Positions 7,251 through 16,222 are shown, counted from the stretch's first letter. The stretch is DNA of 36,433 nt from Streptomyces beijiangensis (GCF_017315755.1 NZ_JAFLRJ010000138.1:1-36433), one strand, 5' to 3'. Made by a program: numbers and translations. Notes: a model not told the origin generated them from the letters alone.

Positions 7251-8942
7251 TCAGGGATTTTTGATCTTGTAGTCCTGGCCGAGTACGACCATGACATCGG
7301 CGTTCGCCGCGACCGTGCCCTTCTTCACCGCGCCGGTGGACAGACCCAGTGTCTTGGCGACCTCGTCCGCCTTCGCCTTGTCGGCCGTGTCACCGTAGAT
7401 GACCTGGGACGATGCCACTGCGTTCGCCTTCCCGCCGTCCACGAACGCGAAGCCTCCGTTGACCACCGTGGCCCTCGCGAACTCCTTGCCGTCCGCCTTC
7501 CCCGAGGCGTCCTTGACGCTCACCCGGGTCGTCGAACTCGGATCCGGAGCCTTCACCGCACCGCCCAGAATGTCCTTGACCACGCTGCTGCTGGCCGCCT
7601 CGGTGAGCGTGCCGTCGCTCTGCACCGGCAGCAGTGCCGTCTTGTACGAGCCCTTCTTGGCGTGCTCGGCGAGCTTGGCGAGCGACGCTCCCAGGTCCGC
7701 CTCCGTCATCGACAGGTCGAGGATCTGCGCCAGGTTCTTGACGACGGTCGTCGCGGCATCGGGGACGGACGTGAACTTCTTCAGTACGCCCTGCAGGACC
7801 TGTCCGAAGCGCTGCAGCTGTGCCGTCTCGCCCTCGCCGGGTGCCCGGTAGGTGGCGTACGCGACGGCCATCGTGCCGCTGAGCGACTGGGAGGCACCCT
7901 TCTTCACGACAGGCTGGGCACCCTTCTTGGTGTCCGGCACGTCGATGTTGGTGTCGACCTCGATGCCGCCCACCGCTTCGACGAGGTTCTCCAGATACGG
8001 GGTGTCGAGCCGCCAGGTGCCGCCGATCTTGGCTCCGAAGAGCGTGTCGAGCGCCTCCCTGGTGCCCTCCGAGCCGTCGTCGTCGACCGACTTGCCGAGG
8101 GTCGTGGCGGTGCCGTCGTCGTTCGCCACCGAAAGCGAGTTGGGGAGCAGGACGGTGGTGCCCTGCTGGGTGGTGGTGTTGTCGACGAGCAGCGCCGTGG
8201 AGGTGGGTCCGCCGTTGGTGGAGTGCAGATGCACCACGATCACATCGCGCTTCTGCGCACTGCCGGCGACCGCGCCCTTCTCGTCCGTGGAGCCCGAGAG
8301 ACCCGGGATCTTGTCCGCGTACCAGAGGTACCCGACACCGCCGACGACCACCAGCGCCAGCACGACGATCAGCGAGACGACGCGGTTGCGGCCGCGGCGC
8401 TTGGCCTCCTCGCGCCGCTCGGAGCGGCTCTCGGTGAAGGCCAGCCAGTCGATGACGTCCTCGGAGTCCTCGTCGGGCGCTTCTATGAACGCGAACTCGC
8501 CGGTCTCGTACTCGCGGCTGCCGGGTGCGGGCCGACGCTGCTCGGGGACGGTCGGCTCCGGGGCGGCAGGCGGCTGCTGCTGCCGTTGCGACTGCTGCTG
8601 CGGCACCTGAGGCGGCGGCTGAGGCGCCTCCCACTGCTGCGTGGTGTCGACTGCGGGCTGCTGGCCGGTGCCGTAGTCGTGGCCGTAACCGTCGTAGCCC
8701 TGCTGCTGGTACGGCTGCTGGGGCTGGGCGGCCTGCTGCTGCGCCTGCGGCTGGGCGTACGGGTCGTAGCCGTACCCCTGCTGCTGCGGCTGCTGCTGCG
8801 CGGCCTGGGACTGCTGCTGGGGCTGCTGCGCATACGGGTCGTAGCTCTGGTACACCGGCTGCCCGTACTCGTCGTAACCGACGAGCTGGATCGGCTGCCC
8901 GTACTGGTCGTACTGGACATACGGGTTCTGTCGGTCGTTCAA
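7251..8942 (-). CDS. LytR-CpsA-Psr (LCP) family wall-polymer attachment protein
   Basis: The protein is 563 residues from TTG 8942, which follows GAGAGGGG. Residues 1 to about 135 form a Gln/Tyr/Pro-rich cytoplasmic region with repeated YGQP and YDPYAQ units. An acidic stretch and one membrane helix (about 190-210, VVSLIVVLALVVVGGVGYLW) follow, then an extracytoplasmic LCP-like domain and a C-terminal LytR_C domain (about the last 100 residues). LCP enzymes transfer lipid-linked teichoic acids or other glycopolymers to peptidoglycan. By position this matches, from memory, S. coelicolor SCO2578 (PdtA), reported to attach poly-diglycosylphosphate. The usual RSDTM and PRD signatures are not recognisable (TSTAL and LPNSL stand in their place), so catalysis is uncertain. 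Confidence 0.85.
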   Translation of the reverse strand: MNDRQNPYVQYDQYGQPIQLVGYDEYGQPVYQSYDPYAQQPQQQSQAAQQQPQQQGYGYDPYAQPQAQQQAAQPQQPYQQQGYDGYGHDYGTGQQPAVDTTQQWEAPQPPPQVPQQQSQRQQQPPAAPEPTVPEQRRPAPGSREYETGEFAFIEAPDEDSEDVIDWLAFTESRSERREEAKRRGRNRVVSLIVVLALVVVGGVGYLWYADKIPGLSGSTDEKGAVAGSAQKRDVIVVHLHSTNGGPTSTALLVDNTTTQQGTTVLLPNSLSVANDDGTATTLGKSVDDDGSEGTREALDTLFGAKIGGTWRLDTPYLENLVEAVGGIEVDTNIDVPDTKKGAQPVVKKGASQSLSGTMAVAYATYRAPGEGETAQLQRFGQVLQGVLKKFTSVPDAATTVVKNLAQILDLSMTEADLGASLAKLAEHAKKGSYKTALLPVQSDGTLTEAASSSVVKDILGGAVKAPDPSSTTRVSVKDASGKADGKEFARATVVNGGFAFVDGGKANAVASSQVIYGDTADKAKADEVAKTLGLSTGAVKKGTVAANADVMVVLGQDYKIKNP

Positions 8943-8961
8943 CGGTGCCCCTCTCCGCGGT

Positions 8962-9558
8962 TCATTCGCCGCGGTACAGCTGGCGCTTGTCGATGTAGCG
9001 CACCACACCGTCCGGAACCAGATACCAGACCGGATCGCCCTGCGCGACCCGCGCGCGGCAGTCCGTCGACGAGATCGCCAGCGCCGGTACCTCCACCAGG
9101 GAGACACCGCCCTCCGGCAGCCCGTCGTCCGTGAGTACGTGACCAGGCCTGGTCACGCCGATGAAGTGGGCGAGCGCGAAGAGCTGTTCCGCGTCCCGCC
9201 AGGTGAGGATCTGGGAGAGCGCGTCGGCACCGGTGATGAAGAACAGGTCCGCGTCGGTGTTGGCATCGCGAAGATCCCGCAGGGTGTCGTGGGTGTACGT
9301 CGCCCCGCCGCGGTCGATGTCGATGCGGCTGACCGAGAACTGCGGGTTCGACGCCGTCGCGATGACCGTCATCAGATAGCGGTCCTCGGCCGGGGACACC
9401 GCCTTGTGACTCTTCTGCCACGGCTGTCCCGTCGGCACGAACACCACCTCGTCCAGGTGGAACTGCGAGGCCACCTCACTGGCGGCCACCAGGTGCCCGT
9501 GGTGGATCGGGTCGAAAGTCCCGCCCATCACGCCGAGACGCCTCTTCTGCTCTCCCAT
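8962..9558 (-). CDS. nadD: Nicotinate-nucleotide adenylyltransferase NadD
   Basis: The 198-residue cytoplasmic enzyme converts nicotinate mononucleotide and ATP to deamido-NAD, an essential NAD biosynthesis step. The nucleotidyltransferase motif [12 protein letters not shown] is near the N terminus, and the ISSTDCR motif (the ISSTxxR site) near the C terminus. ATG 9558 places the family N terminus correctly; the frame extends upstream to 9630, but that part lacks homology. The gene lies 19 bases before the LCP gene, so the two are probably cotranscribed. Confidence 0.95.
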   Translation of the reverse strand: MGEQKRRLGVMGGTFDPIHHGHLVAASEVASQFHLDEVVFVPTGQPWQKSHKAVSPAEDRYLMTVIATASNPQFSVSRIDIDRGGATYTHDTLRDLRDANTDADLFFITGADALSQILTWRDAEQLFALAHFIGVTRPGHVLTDDGLPEGGVSLVEVPALAISSTDCRARVAQGDPVWYLVPDGVVRYIDKRQLYRGE

Positions 9559-9596
9559 GCGTGCAGACCCTACTGGTCCTTGCTGAAGACCAGGAC

Positions 9597-9758
9597 TCAG
9601 CGGTCGCGGTTGAAGCGCGTGGTGATCCACAGAAGGAGCAGCAGAGCGACGAAGGCGCCACCGCCTGTGATGTACGGGCTGAGCGATTCGTGGTTTCCGC
9701 CCTTTTCGGCACCCTCTGCGAGGGAGACGAGGCTGGCGGCGGTGGTGTGGAGGCTCAT
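9597..9758 (-). CDS. Small single-span membrane protein, 53 aa
   Basis: ATG 9758 to TGA 9597-9599. The product starts [16 protein letters not shown] and has one hydrophobic helix (about residues 30-46, [17 protein letters not shown]) followed by a basic end (TTRFNRDR). The charge pattern predicts an N-out, C-in orientation. I recall a conserved small Streptomyces membrane protein at this position upstream of nadD. Function unknown. It sits 38 bases from nadD in the same direction and may be cotranscribed. Confidence 0.65.
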   Translation of the reverse strand: MSLHTTAASLVSLAEGAEKGGNHESLSPYITGGGAFVALLLLLWITTRFNRDR

Positions 9759-9841
9759 CGGCAGGACCTATCCGGGAGTCGGAGCGGGAACTTCAACTTC
9801 GGCACATCGTATGCGGGCCTTCCGGGCACGCTCACGCCGAC

Positions 9842-9985
9842 TCAGTCGTTCTTGCGGTATCCGCGCAGCAGAATCCAGGCGAGCAGCCCGGCTCCGACGA
9901 TCGAGACGACGAGTACCACCCGGATCACATTGCCCGGGCCCTGCTGATCGGATGCGGCAGCAAGCAGCGCCAACTGGTCTGACAT
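9842..9985 (-). CDS. Small single-span membrane protein, 47 aa
   Basis: ATG 9985 begins MSDQLALLAAASDQQG. One hydrophobic helix (about residues 20-41) is followed by RGYRKND, again predicting a cytoplasmic C terminus. The frame extends further upstream, but the extension is arginine/cysteine-rich shadow sequence. With the 53-aa protein it forms a tandem pair of tiny membrane proteins of similar layout. Function unknown. The start lies 113 bases from the divergent M48 protease gene. Confidence 0.6.
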   Translation of the reverse strand: MSDQLALLAAASDQQGPGNVIRVVLVVSIVGAGLLAWILLRGYRKND

Positions 9986-10098
9986 GTCGGGTGTGCCTCT
10001 CAGGATTCGTCCACAGCCCCCGGCCCAACGGTAGACCCAGGGCATACGCTGAGGGCCGTCAGGGGGACGAGCATGGACTCGACGACAGGGGGAACCCA

Positions 10099-11259
10099 AT
10101 GACCGACGATACCGACGACACCAACGGGACCACCGGCGGCAGCGACAAGGTGCCGAGCAGGCAGCGCAAACGCTTCCCGGGCATCTCCTCGCGCGCCTAC
10201 GAGCACCCCGCGGACCGCTCGGCACTCGTGGCGCTGCGCAAGCTCACCGGCTTCGACACGGTCTTCAAGGCGCTCAGCGGCCTGCTGCCCGAGCGGAGCC
10301 TGCGCCTGCTTTTCCTCTCCGACTCCGTGCGGGTGAGCGACGCCCAGTTCGTGCACCTCAACGACATGCTGCGGGACGCCTGTTACATCCTGGACCTGGA
10401 GAAGGTCCCGCCGATGTACGTCACGCAGAACCCGCAGCCCAACGCCATGTGCATCGGCCTGGACGAGCCGATCATCGTGGTCACCACGGGCCTGGTGGAG
10501 CTGCTCGACGAGGAGGAGATGCGCGCGGTCGTCGGCCACGAGACAGGCCACGCACTCTCCGGGCACTCCGTGTACCGCACGATCCTGCTCTTCCTCACCA
10601 ACCTCGCACTCAAGATCGCCTGGATTCCGCTCGGCAATGTCGCGATCATGGCGATCGTGACGGCGCTGCGCGAGTGGTTCCGCAAGTCCGAACTGTCCGC
10701 CGACCGGGCCGGGCTGCTGGTCGGCCAGGACATACAGGCGTCGATGCGCGGACTGATGAAGATCGCCGGCGGCAACCACCTGCACGAGATGAACGTGGAC
10801 GCGTTCCTGGCGCAGGCCGAGGAGTACGAGGCGGGCGGCGATCTGCGCGACTCCGTACTCAAGATCCTCAACGTCCTGCCGCGCACCCACCCCTTCACCG
10901 CTGTGCGCGCCGCCGAGCTGAAGAAGTGGGCGGAGAGCCGCGACTACCAGCGGATCATGGACGGGCACTACCCGCGGCGCGACGCGGACAAGGACACCTC
11001 GGTCTCGGACTCGTTCCGCCAGTCGGCGACCAGTTACGCGAGCGATGTGCGCAACTCCAAGGACCCGCTGATGAAGCTGGTCGGCGACATCGCGGGCGGT
11101 ACGGCGGACATAGGCGGGAAGCTCCGCGGCAAGTTCACCGGCGGCGGTTCCGCCGGCTCGGGCGCCGAATCCGGCTCCGGGTCCACCAAGACCACTGACA
11201 GGCCCAAGGACGACCCTACGAACGACGAGGAGCCGGGGCCGGGCTCGGCTGAGAGCTAG
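10099..11259 (+). CDS. M48 family zinc metalloprotease
   Basis: The 386-residue protein carries the zinc site HETGH at 147-151 in AVVGHETGHALSGH. A third ligand, Glu198, lies in SELSADRAG, as expected for the M48 (HtpX/Ste24-like) family. Hydrophobic segments at about 160-190 suggest membrane association with the active site on the cytoplasmic side. The C-terminal 60 residues are Gly/Ser-rich and acidic, and probably unstructured. ATG 10099 follows AGGGGGAA. The longer open frame upstream runs antisense through the nadD region and is not coding. Its substrate is unknown, and membrane-protein quality control is the usual role. The 3' end overlaps the converging gene by 44 bases. Confidence 0.9.
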   Translation: MTDDTDDTNGTTGGSDKVPSRQRKRFPGISSRAYEHPADRSALVALRKLTGFDTVFKALSGLLPERSLRLLFLSDSVRVSDAQFVHLNDMLRDACYILDLEKVPPMYVTQNPQPNAMCIGLDEPIIVVTTGLVELLDEEEMRAVVGHETGHALSGHSVYRTILLFLTNLALKIAWIPLGNVAIMAIVTALREWFRKSELSADRAGLLVGQDIQASMRGLMKIAGGNHLHEMNVDAFLAQAEEYEAGGDLRDSVLKILNVLPRTHPFTAVRAAELKKWAESRDYQRIMDGHYPRRDADKDTSVSDSFRQSATSYASDVRNSKDPLMKLVGDIAGGTADIGGKLRGKFTGGGSAGSGAESGSGSTKTTDRPKDDPTNDEEPGPGSAES

Positions 11260-12310
11260 GCGACAGGGTTCCGCAGAGCGAGGCGGTGGGCTGCCCGGTG
11301 GCGTACGGATCCGTGCCCGCCGGGCCCTGGGCCGTCGCCTGCTGGCCCGCGAGGAGCGGCCTCAGCGCGGCGGCGGCATCGGCCGAGCAGGCCAGCGGAC
11401 CGGCCTGTACGTAGGCGGTCTCGAGCTCCGCCCGGTGCTGGCGCAGATCCTCCTGGTCGAAGCGGAAGTGCAGCTCGCGGCGGACAGTGAACAGCGAGAC
11501 CCCCGCGGCTGCCCCGGTCCCCGCGCCGGCGGGCCGCAGCGCGTAGGTGAAGGTGTGGTCCGAGATCACTTCCAGCGCGCCCGCGCCCGCCTCGGCGAAG
11601 CTCAGCGTGCCCTGGACCCGTACTTCGGCGGCGAGTGCCACCTTCGACGGGTCGAAGCGCACCACCCAGCCGGTCGCCTCGTGCCGCCCGTCGTCGACCG
11701 GTGAGCTGAAGCTCCGGTCGAACTGCTCGAACTGGCCGGGGTCGAGGAGCACCCGCACCGGCCGCACCGCGCTGCCCGTGAGCACATCGGGGTCGAGCGA
11801 GGACTCCACGATGTAGTCCTTGGCGGTGGTCAGCGCGGTCGTCACCTGGCTGTCCGCGAAGTGGTCGGTCCGGCTGACCGCGGGCAGGTTGACCCCCTCG
11901 GCACCGATCCTGAACTGGGCGGCCGGGCTGTGCGCGAAGAGGTCGACCGCGCTGCCGCCCACCACCGTCTTCTGGGGCGCCAGCGGTATCACCGTCATCC
12001 GGGCGGGCTCGGCCTTCGGGGTCTCCGGCGCCTGGTAGGGATGGCGCACACCCATGTAGATCGCCGTACCGAACGCCATCAGCAACAGCACCACGAGCAG
12101 AGCCGCCTGCTTGGATCCGCTCCGCAGCGAGAAGGCGGACCGGCTGCGCACGGCCCTGGCGTGCTGCCCCATCCGCTCCTGCGCGGAGAATTCCTGCAGC
12201 CGGGCAGCGCGGACGAACGATTCGTCGAAGACGACGGACCGGTACTCGTCCTCGCCACCGCTGGGGAGGCCTTCAGGTGTTCCCTCGGGTGGCTCTCCGC
12301 GCCCCGTCAT
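11216..12310 (-). CDS. Single-pass membrane protein with conserved VVFDE motif, 364 aa
   Basis: This has a short cytoplasmic N terminus, one membrane helix at about 69-88 (AALLVVLLLMAFGTAIYMGV) and an extracytoplasmic domain of about 270 residues with no family I recognise. A Pro/Ser-rich tail follows. Residues 22-46 read YRSVVFDESFVRAARLQEFS and then AQER, nearly the same as the N terminus of the next gene upstream (12400-12936), so the two are paralogous in their cytoplasmic part. By order it would be the SCO2583 equivalent (from memory). A membrane or cell-wall assembly role is inference from context only. Confidence 0.75.
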   Translation of the reverse strand: MTGRGEPPEGTPEGLPSGGEDEYRSVVFDESFVRAARLQEFSAQERMGQHARAVRSRSAFSLRSGSKQAALLVVLLLMAFGTAIYMGVRHPYQAPETPKAEPARMTVIPLAPQKTVVGGSAVDLFAHSPAAQFRIGAEGVNLPAVSRTDHFADSQVTTALTTAKDYIVESSLDPDVLTGSAVRPVRVLLDPGQFEQFDRSFSSPVDDGRHEATGWVVRFDPSKVALAAEVRVQGTLSFAEAGAGALEVISDHTFTYALRPAGAGTGAAAGVSLFTVRRELHFRFDQEDLRQHRAELETAYVQAGPLACSADAAAALRPLLAGQQATAQGPAGTDPYATGQPTASLCGTLSPSSQPSPAPAPRRS

Positions 12311-12399
12311 ACCTTCAGAGTAGGTCGCGGAACGGGAAGGTAAACGCCCTGGTACACGACAACTTCTGACGAGTTCTCACTCTGCCGCCCAGGATGTCC

Positions 12400-12936
12400 T
12401 CAGGGGGTGCGCGGGACGGCCGAGACGGCGGGCACCGAGTAGTCCGCGGACGCCGAAGGGGCGGCCGCTCCGGGGGCGTCGATCCCGCTGGACGCGGGCA
12501 GCGGCACCTGGCTCTCGCGGCCGGCCGCCGCGCCCCGGTAGACGGCGGCGAAGGCCAGTGCGACCATCCCCACGCCGAGCACCATGGCCAGCATCCAGGC
12601 GATCGGCCGGTGCCAGCGGGCCGATCCGCGGTACGGGCGCAACGCGCCGCCGTGGCGTCCGTAGGGACCGGCCTCCGGCGTGCTCAACTCCCCCGTGCCG
12701 TAGGCGTCGTAGCCGGATCCGTGGCGGTAGTCGTCGTGCGCGCCGTCGCCGCCCGCCCGCGCCCGGGCGGCCTCGGCCGCCGCGCGCGCCTCCGCGGCGG
12801 CCAACAGCCGCTCCACGGCGCTCGGTTCGTGTATCGCGGCGGCTCGTACGAACTCCTCGTCGAACACCACGGAGGCGAACTCGTCGTCCGAGCCCCCGCG
12901 GTCGTCGTCGGGCCTGTTCCCCACGTCGTCCGCCAC
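12400..12936 (-). CDS. Single-pass membrane protein with conserved VVFDE motif, 178 aa
   Basis: The cytoplasmic N terminus contains FASVVFDEEFVRAAAIHEPS followed by AVERL and an alanine/arginine-rich helix. One membrane span lies at about 112-133 (IAWMLAMVLGVGMVALAFAAVY), with only about 45 extracytoplasmic residues. The shared motif and 89-base spacing make it a paralogue of, and probably cotranscribed with, the 364-aa protein gene. By position it corresponds to S. coelicolor SCO2584, which I recall being reported among proteins interacting with the MreB-associated spore-wall complex. Treat that link as recollection, not proof. Confidence 0.72.
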   Translation of the reverse strand: MADDVGNRPDDDRGGSDDEFASVVFDEEFVRAAAIHEPSAVERLLAAAEARAAAEAARARAGGDGAHDDYRHGSGYDAYGTGELSTPEAGPYGRHGGALRPYRGSARWHRPIAWMLAMVLGVGMVALAFAAVYRGAAAGRESQVPLPASSGIDAPGAAAPSASADYSVPAVSAVPRTP

Positions 12937-13015
12937 GGATTCAGAGTAGACCGGGACGGGCGATTTAGGCAGGGAGAGTACGAAGTTGCCCGGTCCACGA
13001 CCCGCCCACGGCCGG

Positions 13016-13048
13016 CCCTACCGGATCCCTTCCGGATCCCTACCGGAT
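13016..13048. repeat. Triple 11-bp tandem repeat at the proA stop codon
   Basis: Three adjoining units read CCCTACCGGAT, CCCTTCCGGAT, CCCTACCGGAT on the plus strand. The last unit contains the final Arg codon and the TAG stop of proA; the other two lie just downstream. It looks like slippage or a local duplication of the gene's end. Confidence 0.85.
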
Positions 13049-14323
13049 GTGTCCGTCGCCCGTCACGATGTACTTCGTCGAGGTCAGCTCGGGCAGCCCC
13101 ATCGGCCCGCGCGCATGGAGTTTCTGCGTGGAGATCCCGATCTCCGCACCGAATCCGAACTGCCCCCCGTCGGTGAACCGGGTCGAGGCGTTCACCGCGA
13201 CCGCGGCCGAGTCCACGAGCTGGGTGAAGCGCCGCGCCGCCTGCTGCGACGACGTCACGATCGCCTCCGTGTGCCCTGAGCTCCACAGCCGGATGTGGTG
13301 GACCGCCGTCTCCAGCGAGTCCACGACGGCCGCCGCGATGTCGTACGACAGGTACTCCGTCTCCCAGTCCTCGGCGGTGGCGGCCACCACGGTCGCCTTG
13401 GACCCCTCGGCGTACGCCAGGACGCGCTCGTCCCCGTGCACGGTCACCCCCGCCTCCGCCAGCGCCTCCAGCGCCCGCGGCAGGAACGCCTCCGCGATGT
13501 CCTGGTGGACCAGCAGCGTCTCGGCCGCGTTGCACACCGAGGGCCGCTGCGCCTTGGAGTTCAGGAGGATCGCGACCGCCATGTCGAGGTCGGCGGTCGC
13601 GTCCACGTACACATGGCAGTTGCCGGTGCCGGTCTCGATGACCGGGACGGTCGACTGCTCGACGACGGTACGGATCAGGGATGCGCCCCCGCGCGGGATG
13701 AGCACGTCCACCATGCCGCGGGCCCGCATCAACTCCCCCACCGAGTCACGGGATTCGCCCGGTACCAGCTGTACGGCGTCCGCGGGCAGCCCGGAGCCGC
13801 CGACGGCGTCGCGCAGGACCCGTACCAGCGCCGTGTTGGAGGCGTAGGCGGACGAAGAGCCCCGCAGCAGCACCGCGTTGCCGGACTTCAGGCAGAGCGC
13901 GGCGGCGTCGACGGTGACATTGGGCCGGGCCTCGTAGATGATCCCGACGACACCGAGCGGCACCCGCACCTGACGCAGATCGATCCCGTTGGGCAGCGTC
14001 GAGCCGCGCACCACCTCGCCCACCGGGTCGGGCAGCGCCGCCACGTCCCGCACATCGGCGGCGATGGCACGGATCCGCTCCGGGGTCAGCGTGAGCCGGT
14101 CGACGACCGACTCGCTGGTCCCCGCGGCCCGCGCCTTCGCCACGTCCACCGCGTTCGCCTCGACGATCTCGGCGGTCCGCACCTCCAGCGCGTCCGCCAT
14201 CGCCAGCAGCGCATCGTCCTTGGCGGCACGCGGCAGCGGGGCGAGGTCGGCCGCGGCGGCACGGGCACGGTAGGCGGCCTGAACGACCGGGGACTGGTCG
14301 GAGAGCGGCGAGAGCGAGGTCAT
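13040..14323 (-). CDS. proA: Glutamate-5-semialdehyde dehydrogenase ProA
   Basis: The 427-residue cytoplasmic enzyme is NADPH-dependent and reduces glutamyl-5-phosphate to glutamate-5-semialdehyde, the second step of proline synthesis. Recognisable segments include the [27 protein letters not shown] region. The catalytic cysteine region reads [16 protein letters not shown], and the [20 protein letters not shown] end is typical of the family. The length is normal. It lies in the same direction as proB with one hypothetical gene between them, a usual arrangement in Streptomyces. Confidence 0.97.
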   Translation of the reverse strand: MTSLSPLSDQSPVVQAAYRARAAAADLAPLPRAAKDDALLAMADALEVRTAEIVEANAVDVAKARAAGTSESVVDRLTLTPERIRAIAADVRDVAALPDPVGEVVRGSTLPNGIDLRQVRVPLGVVGIIYEARPNVTVDAAALCLKSGNAVLLRGSSSAYASNTALVRVLRDAVGGSGLPADAVQLVPGESRDSVGELMRARGMVDVLIPRGGASLIRTVVEQSTVPVIETGTGNCHVYVDATADLDMAVAILLNSKAQRPSVCNAAETLLVHQDIAEAFLPRALEALAEAGVTVHGDERVLAYAEGSKATVVAATAEDWETEYLSYDIAAAVVDSLETAVHHIRLWSSGHTEAIVTSSQQAARRFTQLVDSAAVAVNASTRFTDGGQFGFGAEIGISTQKLHARGPMGLPELTSTKYIVTGDGHIR

Positions 14324-14420
14324 GCCCGCAGACTAATGCGCCCGCTCCGGCCGTCCGACCGCAATCCCAGTCTCCGAGACAGCGGCCGGGACCCGGCGGG
14401 ACAACCGGCGCGACAACTGC

Positions 14421-14906
14421 TCAGAAGGGATGGACACCCACCGGCGCGGCCGGCGGCGGTCCGTAACCCTCGGCGATCCGCTGGTGGTACGTCTCGCGGT
14501 CGATGACCTCCAGGCCGACGATCTCCCACGGCGGCAGCTTCGCGGTCTGCCGGTGCTCGCCCCACAGCCGCAGCGCCACGGCCGCCGCGTCGTGCAGGTC
14601 ACGCGCCTCTTCCCAGTAGCGGATCTCCGCATGATCGACTGCGTACCGGCTGGTCAGCAGGAAAGGGTGGTCGTGGGCGAGCTGTTCGAGGCCTCGTCTG
14701 ACCTCCTTCAGCGGAGCTTCGGCACCGGAGACGCTCAGCGTGATGTGCCAGAGCTTCGACAGCGCCGTGCTGTCCGCGCACTCCCCCCGCGAGCCCTCGT
14801 CGGGCCCTGACTGCTGGCTGTCGTCGAAGTCGGTCCCCGCACCGACACTGGTCAGGGTCCGCTCCCCGGCCCCTCGGGGCGGCGACCCCGGGCGCGCTCG
14901 TCTCAC
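14421..14906 (-). CDS. Conserved hypothetical protein between proA and proB, 161 aa
   Basis: The first 45 residues are low-complexity and probably disordered. A conserved-looking core follows: LWHITLSVSGAEAPLKEVRR, then HDHPFLLTSRYAVDHAEIRY, then LPPWEIVGLEVIDRETYHQR. The alternation of strands and helices suggests a small alpha/beta fold, but I recognise no family. GTG 14906 is well supported by AGGAGG eight bases upstream. It lies between proB and proA in the same direction, about 140 and 100 bases from each. Function unknown. Confidence 0.75.
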   Translation of the reverse strand: MRRARPGSPPRGAGERTLTSVGAGTDFDDSQQSGPDEGSRGECADSTALSKLWHITLSVSGAEAPLKEVRRGLEQLAHDHPFLLTSRYAVDHAEIRYWEEARDLHDAAAVALRLWGEHRQTAKLPPWEIVGLEVIDRETYHQRIAEGYGPPPAAPVGVHPF

Positions 14907-15045
14907 CGGCGGCCTCCTGTGATGCTGCGTTGCGGCGTGAAGCTGTAGCCCTGCTGTACCCCCGAGACAAAGTTGACCAGCCCGACGGGGCTCGCGGGGC
15001 GGTTTCCGTAAAGGTTCCTGTCAGAAGGCTGGACTTTCAGCCGTT

Positions 15046-16173
15046 TCAGGGCTTCAGCAGGACCAGATCGTCCCTGTGTACGACTTCACGCTCGTACGCG
15101 GGACCGAGTTCCTTCGCCAGGTCGCGGGTCGAGCGGCCGAGCAGCTGAGGGAGCTCCTTGGCGTCGAAGTTGACCAGTCCGCGGGCGATCGCCCGCCCTT
15201 CGGTGTCACGCAGCTCGACGGGGTCGCCGGCACTGAACTCGCCCTCGACGGCGGCGATCCCGGCCGGCAGCAGCGAGGAGTGCCGCTCCACGACGGCCCG
15301 TACAGCCCCGTCGTCGAGGGTCAGGGCGCCCTGGGGCGTCGAAGCGTGCTGCAGCCAGAGCAGCCGGTCGGCGGAGCGGCGGCCCGTGCGCAGGAAGTAC
15401 GTACCCGTGGAACGCCCCGCGAGGGCGTCGGCTGCCTGCGAGGCCGAGGTCAGCACGACCGGGATGCCCGCGGCCGCCGCGATCCTCGCCGCCTCGACCT
15501 TGGTGACCATGCCGCCGGTGCCGACCCCCGCCTTGCCCGCGGACCCGATGGAGACGTGCGCGATGGATTCGGGGCCCGCGACCTCGTCGATGCGGGTCGT
15601 GCCGGGTTTGGCCGGATCGCCGTCGTAGAGGCCGTCCACGTCGGAGAGGAGGACCAGCAGGTCGGCGCGTACGAGATGGGCGACGAGGGCGGCGAGGCGG
15701 TCGTTGTCGCCGAAGCGGATCTCGTCGGTGGCCACGGTGTCGTTCTCGTTGACGACGGGCACCGCGCCCATGGCCAGGAGCTGGTCCAGGGTGCGGTAGG
15801 CGTTGCGATAGTGGGCGCGCCGGCTGGTGTCGTCGCTGGTGAGGAGCACCTGGCCGACCCGGATCCCGTACCGCGCGAAGGAGGCGGTGTAGCGGGCGAC
15901 GAGCAGCCCCTGGCCGACGCTGGCGGCGGCCTGCTGGCGGGCGAGGTCCTTGGGGCGGCGGGTCAGTCCCAGCGGGGCGAGGCCTGCGGCGATGGCGCCG
16001 CTGGAGACCAGCACGATCTCCTTCTCGCCGCCGCTGCGCACCTTGGCGAGTACGTCGACGAGTGCGTCGACGCGGTCGGCGTCGAGGCCGCCCGACGCGG
16101 TGGTGAGGGAGGAGGAACCGACCTTGACGACGATCCTGCGGGCGTCAGCGACACCCTGCCTTGCGCCTGCCAC
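15046..16173 (-). CDS. proB: Glutamate 5-kinase ProB
   Basis: The 375-residue enzyme phosphorylates glutamate with ATP in the first, feedback-controlled step of proline synthesis. The kinase domain begins RRIVVKVGSSSLTTASGG and includes the LVSSGAIAAGLAPLGL segment and NENDTVATDEIRFGDNDRLA, a substrate-binding region. A C-terminal PUA domain runs from about residue 285 (RAVVERHSSLLPAGI) to the end. The length is normal for the kinase-PUA form. GTG start. A hairpin at 16223-16253 separates it from the wall-polymer locus. Confidence 0.97.
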   Translation of the reverse strand: MAGARQGVADARRIVVKVGSSSLTTASGGLDADRVDALVDVLAKVRSGGEKEIVLVSSGAIAAGLAPLGLTRRPKDLARQQAAASVGQGLLVARYTASFARYGIRVGQVLLTSDDTSRRAHYRNAYRTLDQLLAMGAVPVVNENDTVATDEIRFGDNDRLAALVAHLVRADLLVLLSDVDGLYDGDPAKPGTTRIDEVAGPESIAHVSIGSAGKAGVGTGGMVTKVEAARIAAAAGIPVVLTSASQAADALAGRSTGTYFLRTGRRSADRLLWLQHASTPQGALTLDDGAVRAVVERHSSLLPAGIAAVEGEFSAGDPVELRDTEGRAIARGLVNFDAKELPQLLGRSTRDLAKELGPAYEREVVHRDDLVLLKP

Positions 16174-16222
16174 CGCGTTGCCCCGTCCCTGCTCTGTACG
16201 GACCCGGAGTCCCGGGGAGTCC

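Noticed and set aside
8560..8880. Apparent CAG/CTG triplet-rich repeat tract
   Set aside because: It is the coding sequence for the Gln-rich head of the LCP protein, with mixed third bases and no perfect long repeat. It is described with that gene instead.
9139..10098. N-terminal extension of the M48 protease frame
   Set aside because: It lies opposite nadD and the two tiny membrane-protein genes and lacks conserved segments. ATG 10099 has a good ribosome-binding site.
14394..14417. Two-unit tandem repeat CGGCGGGACAAC / CGGCGCGACAAC after the hypothetical gene
   Set aside because: Only two imperfect units in GC-rich DNA; likely chance.
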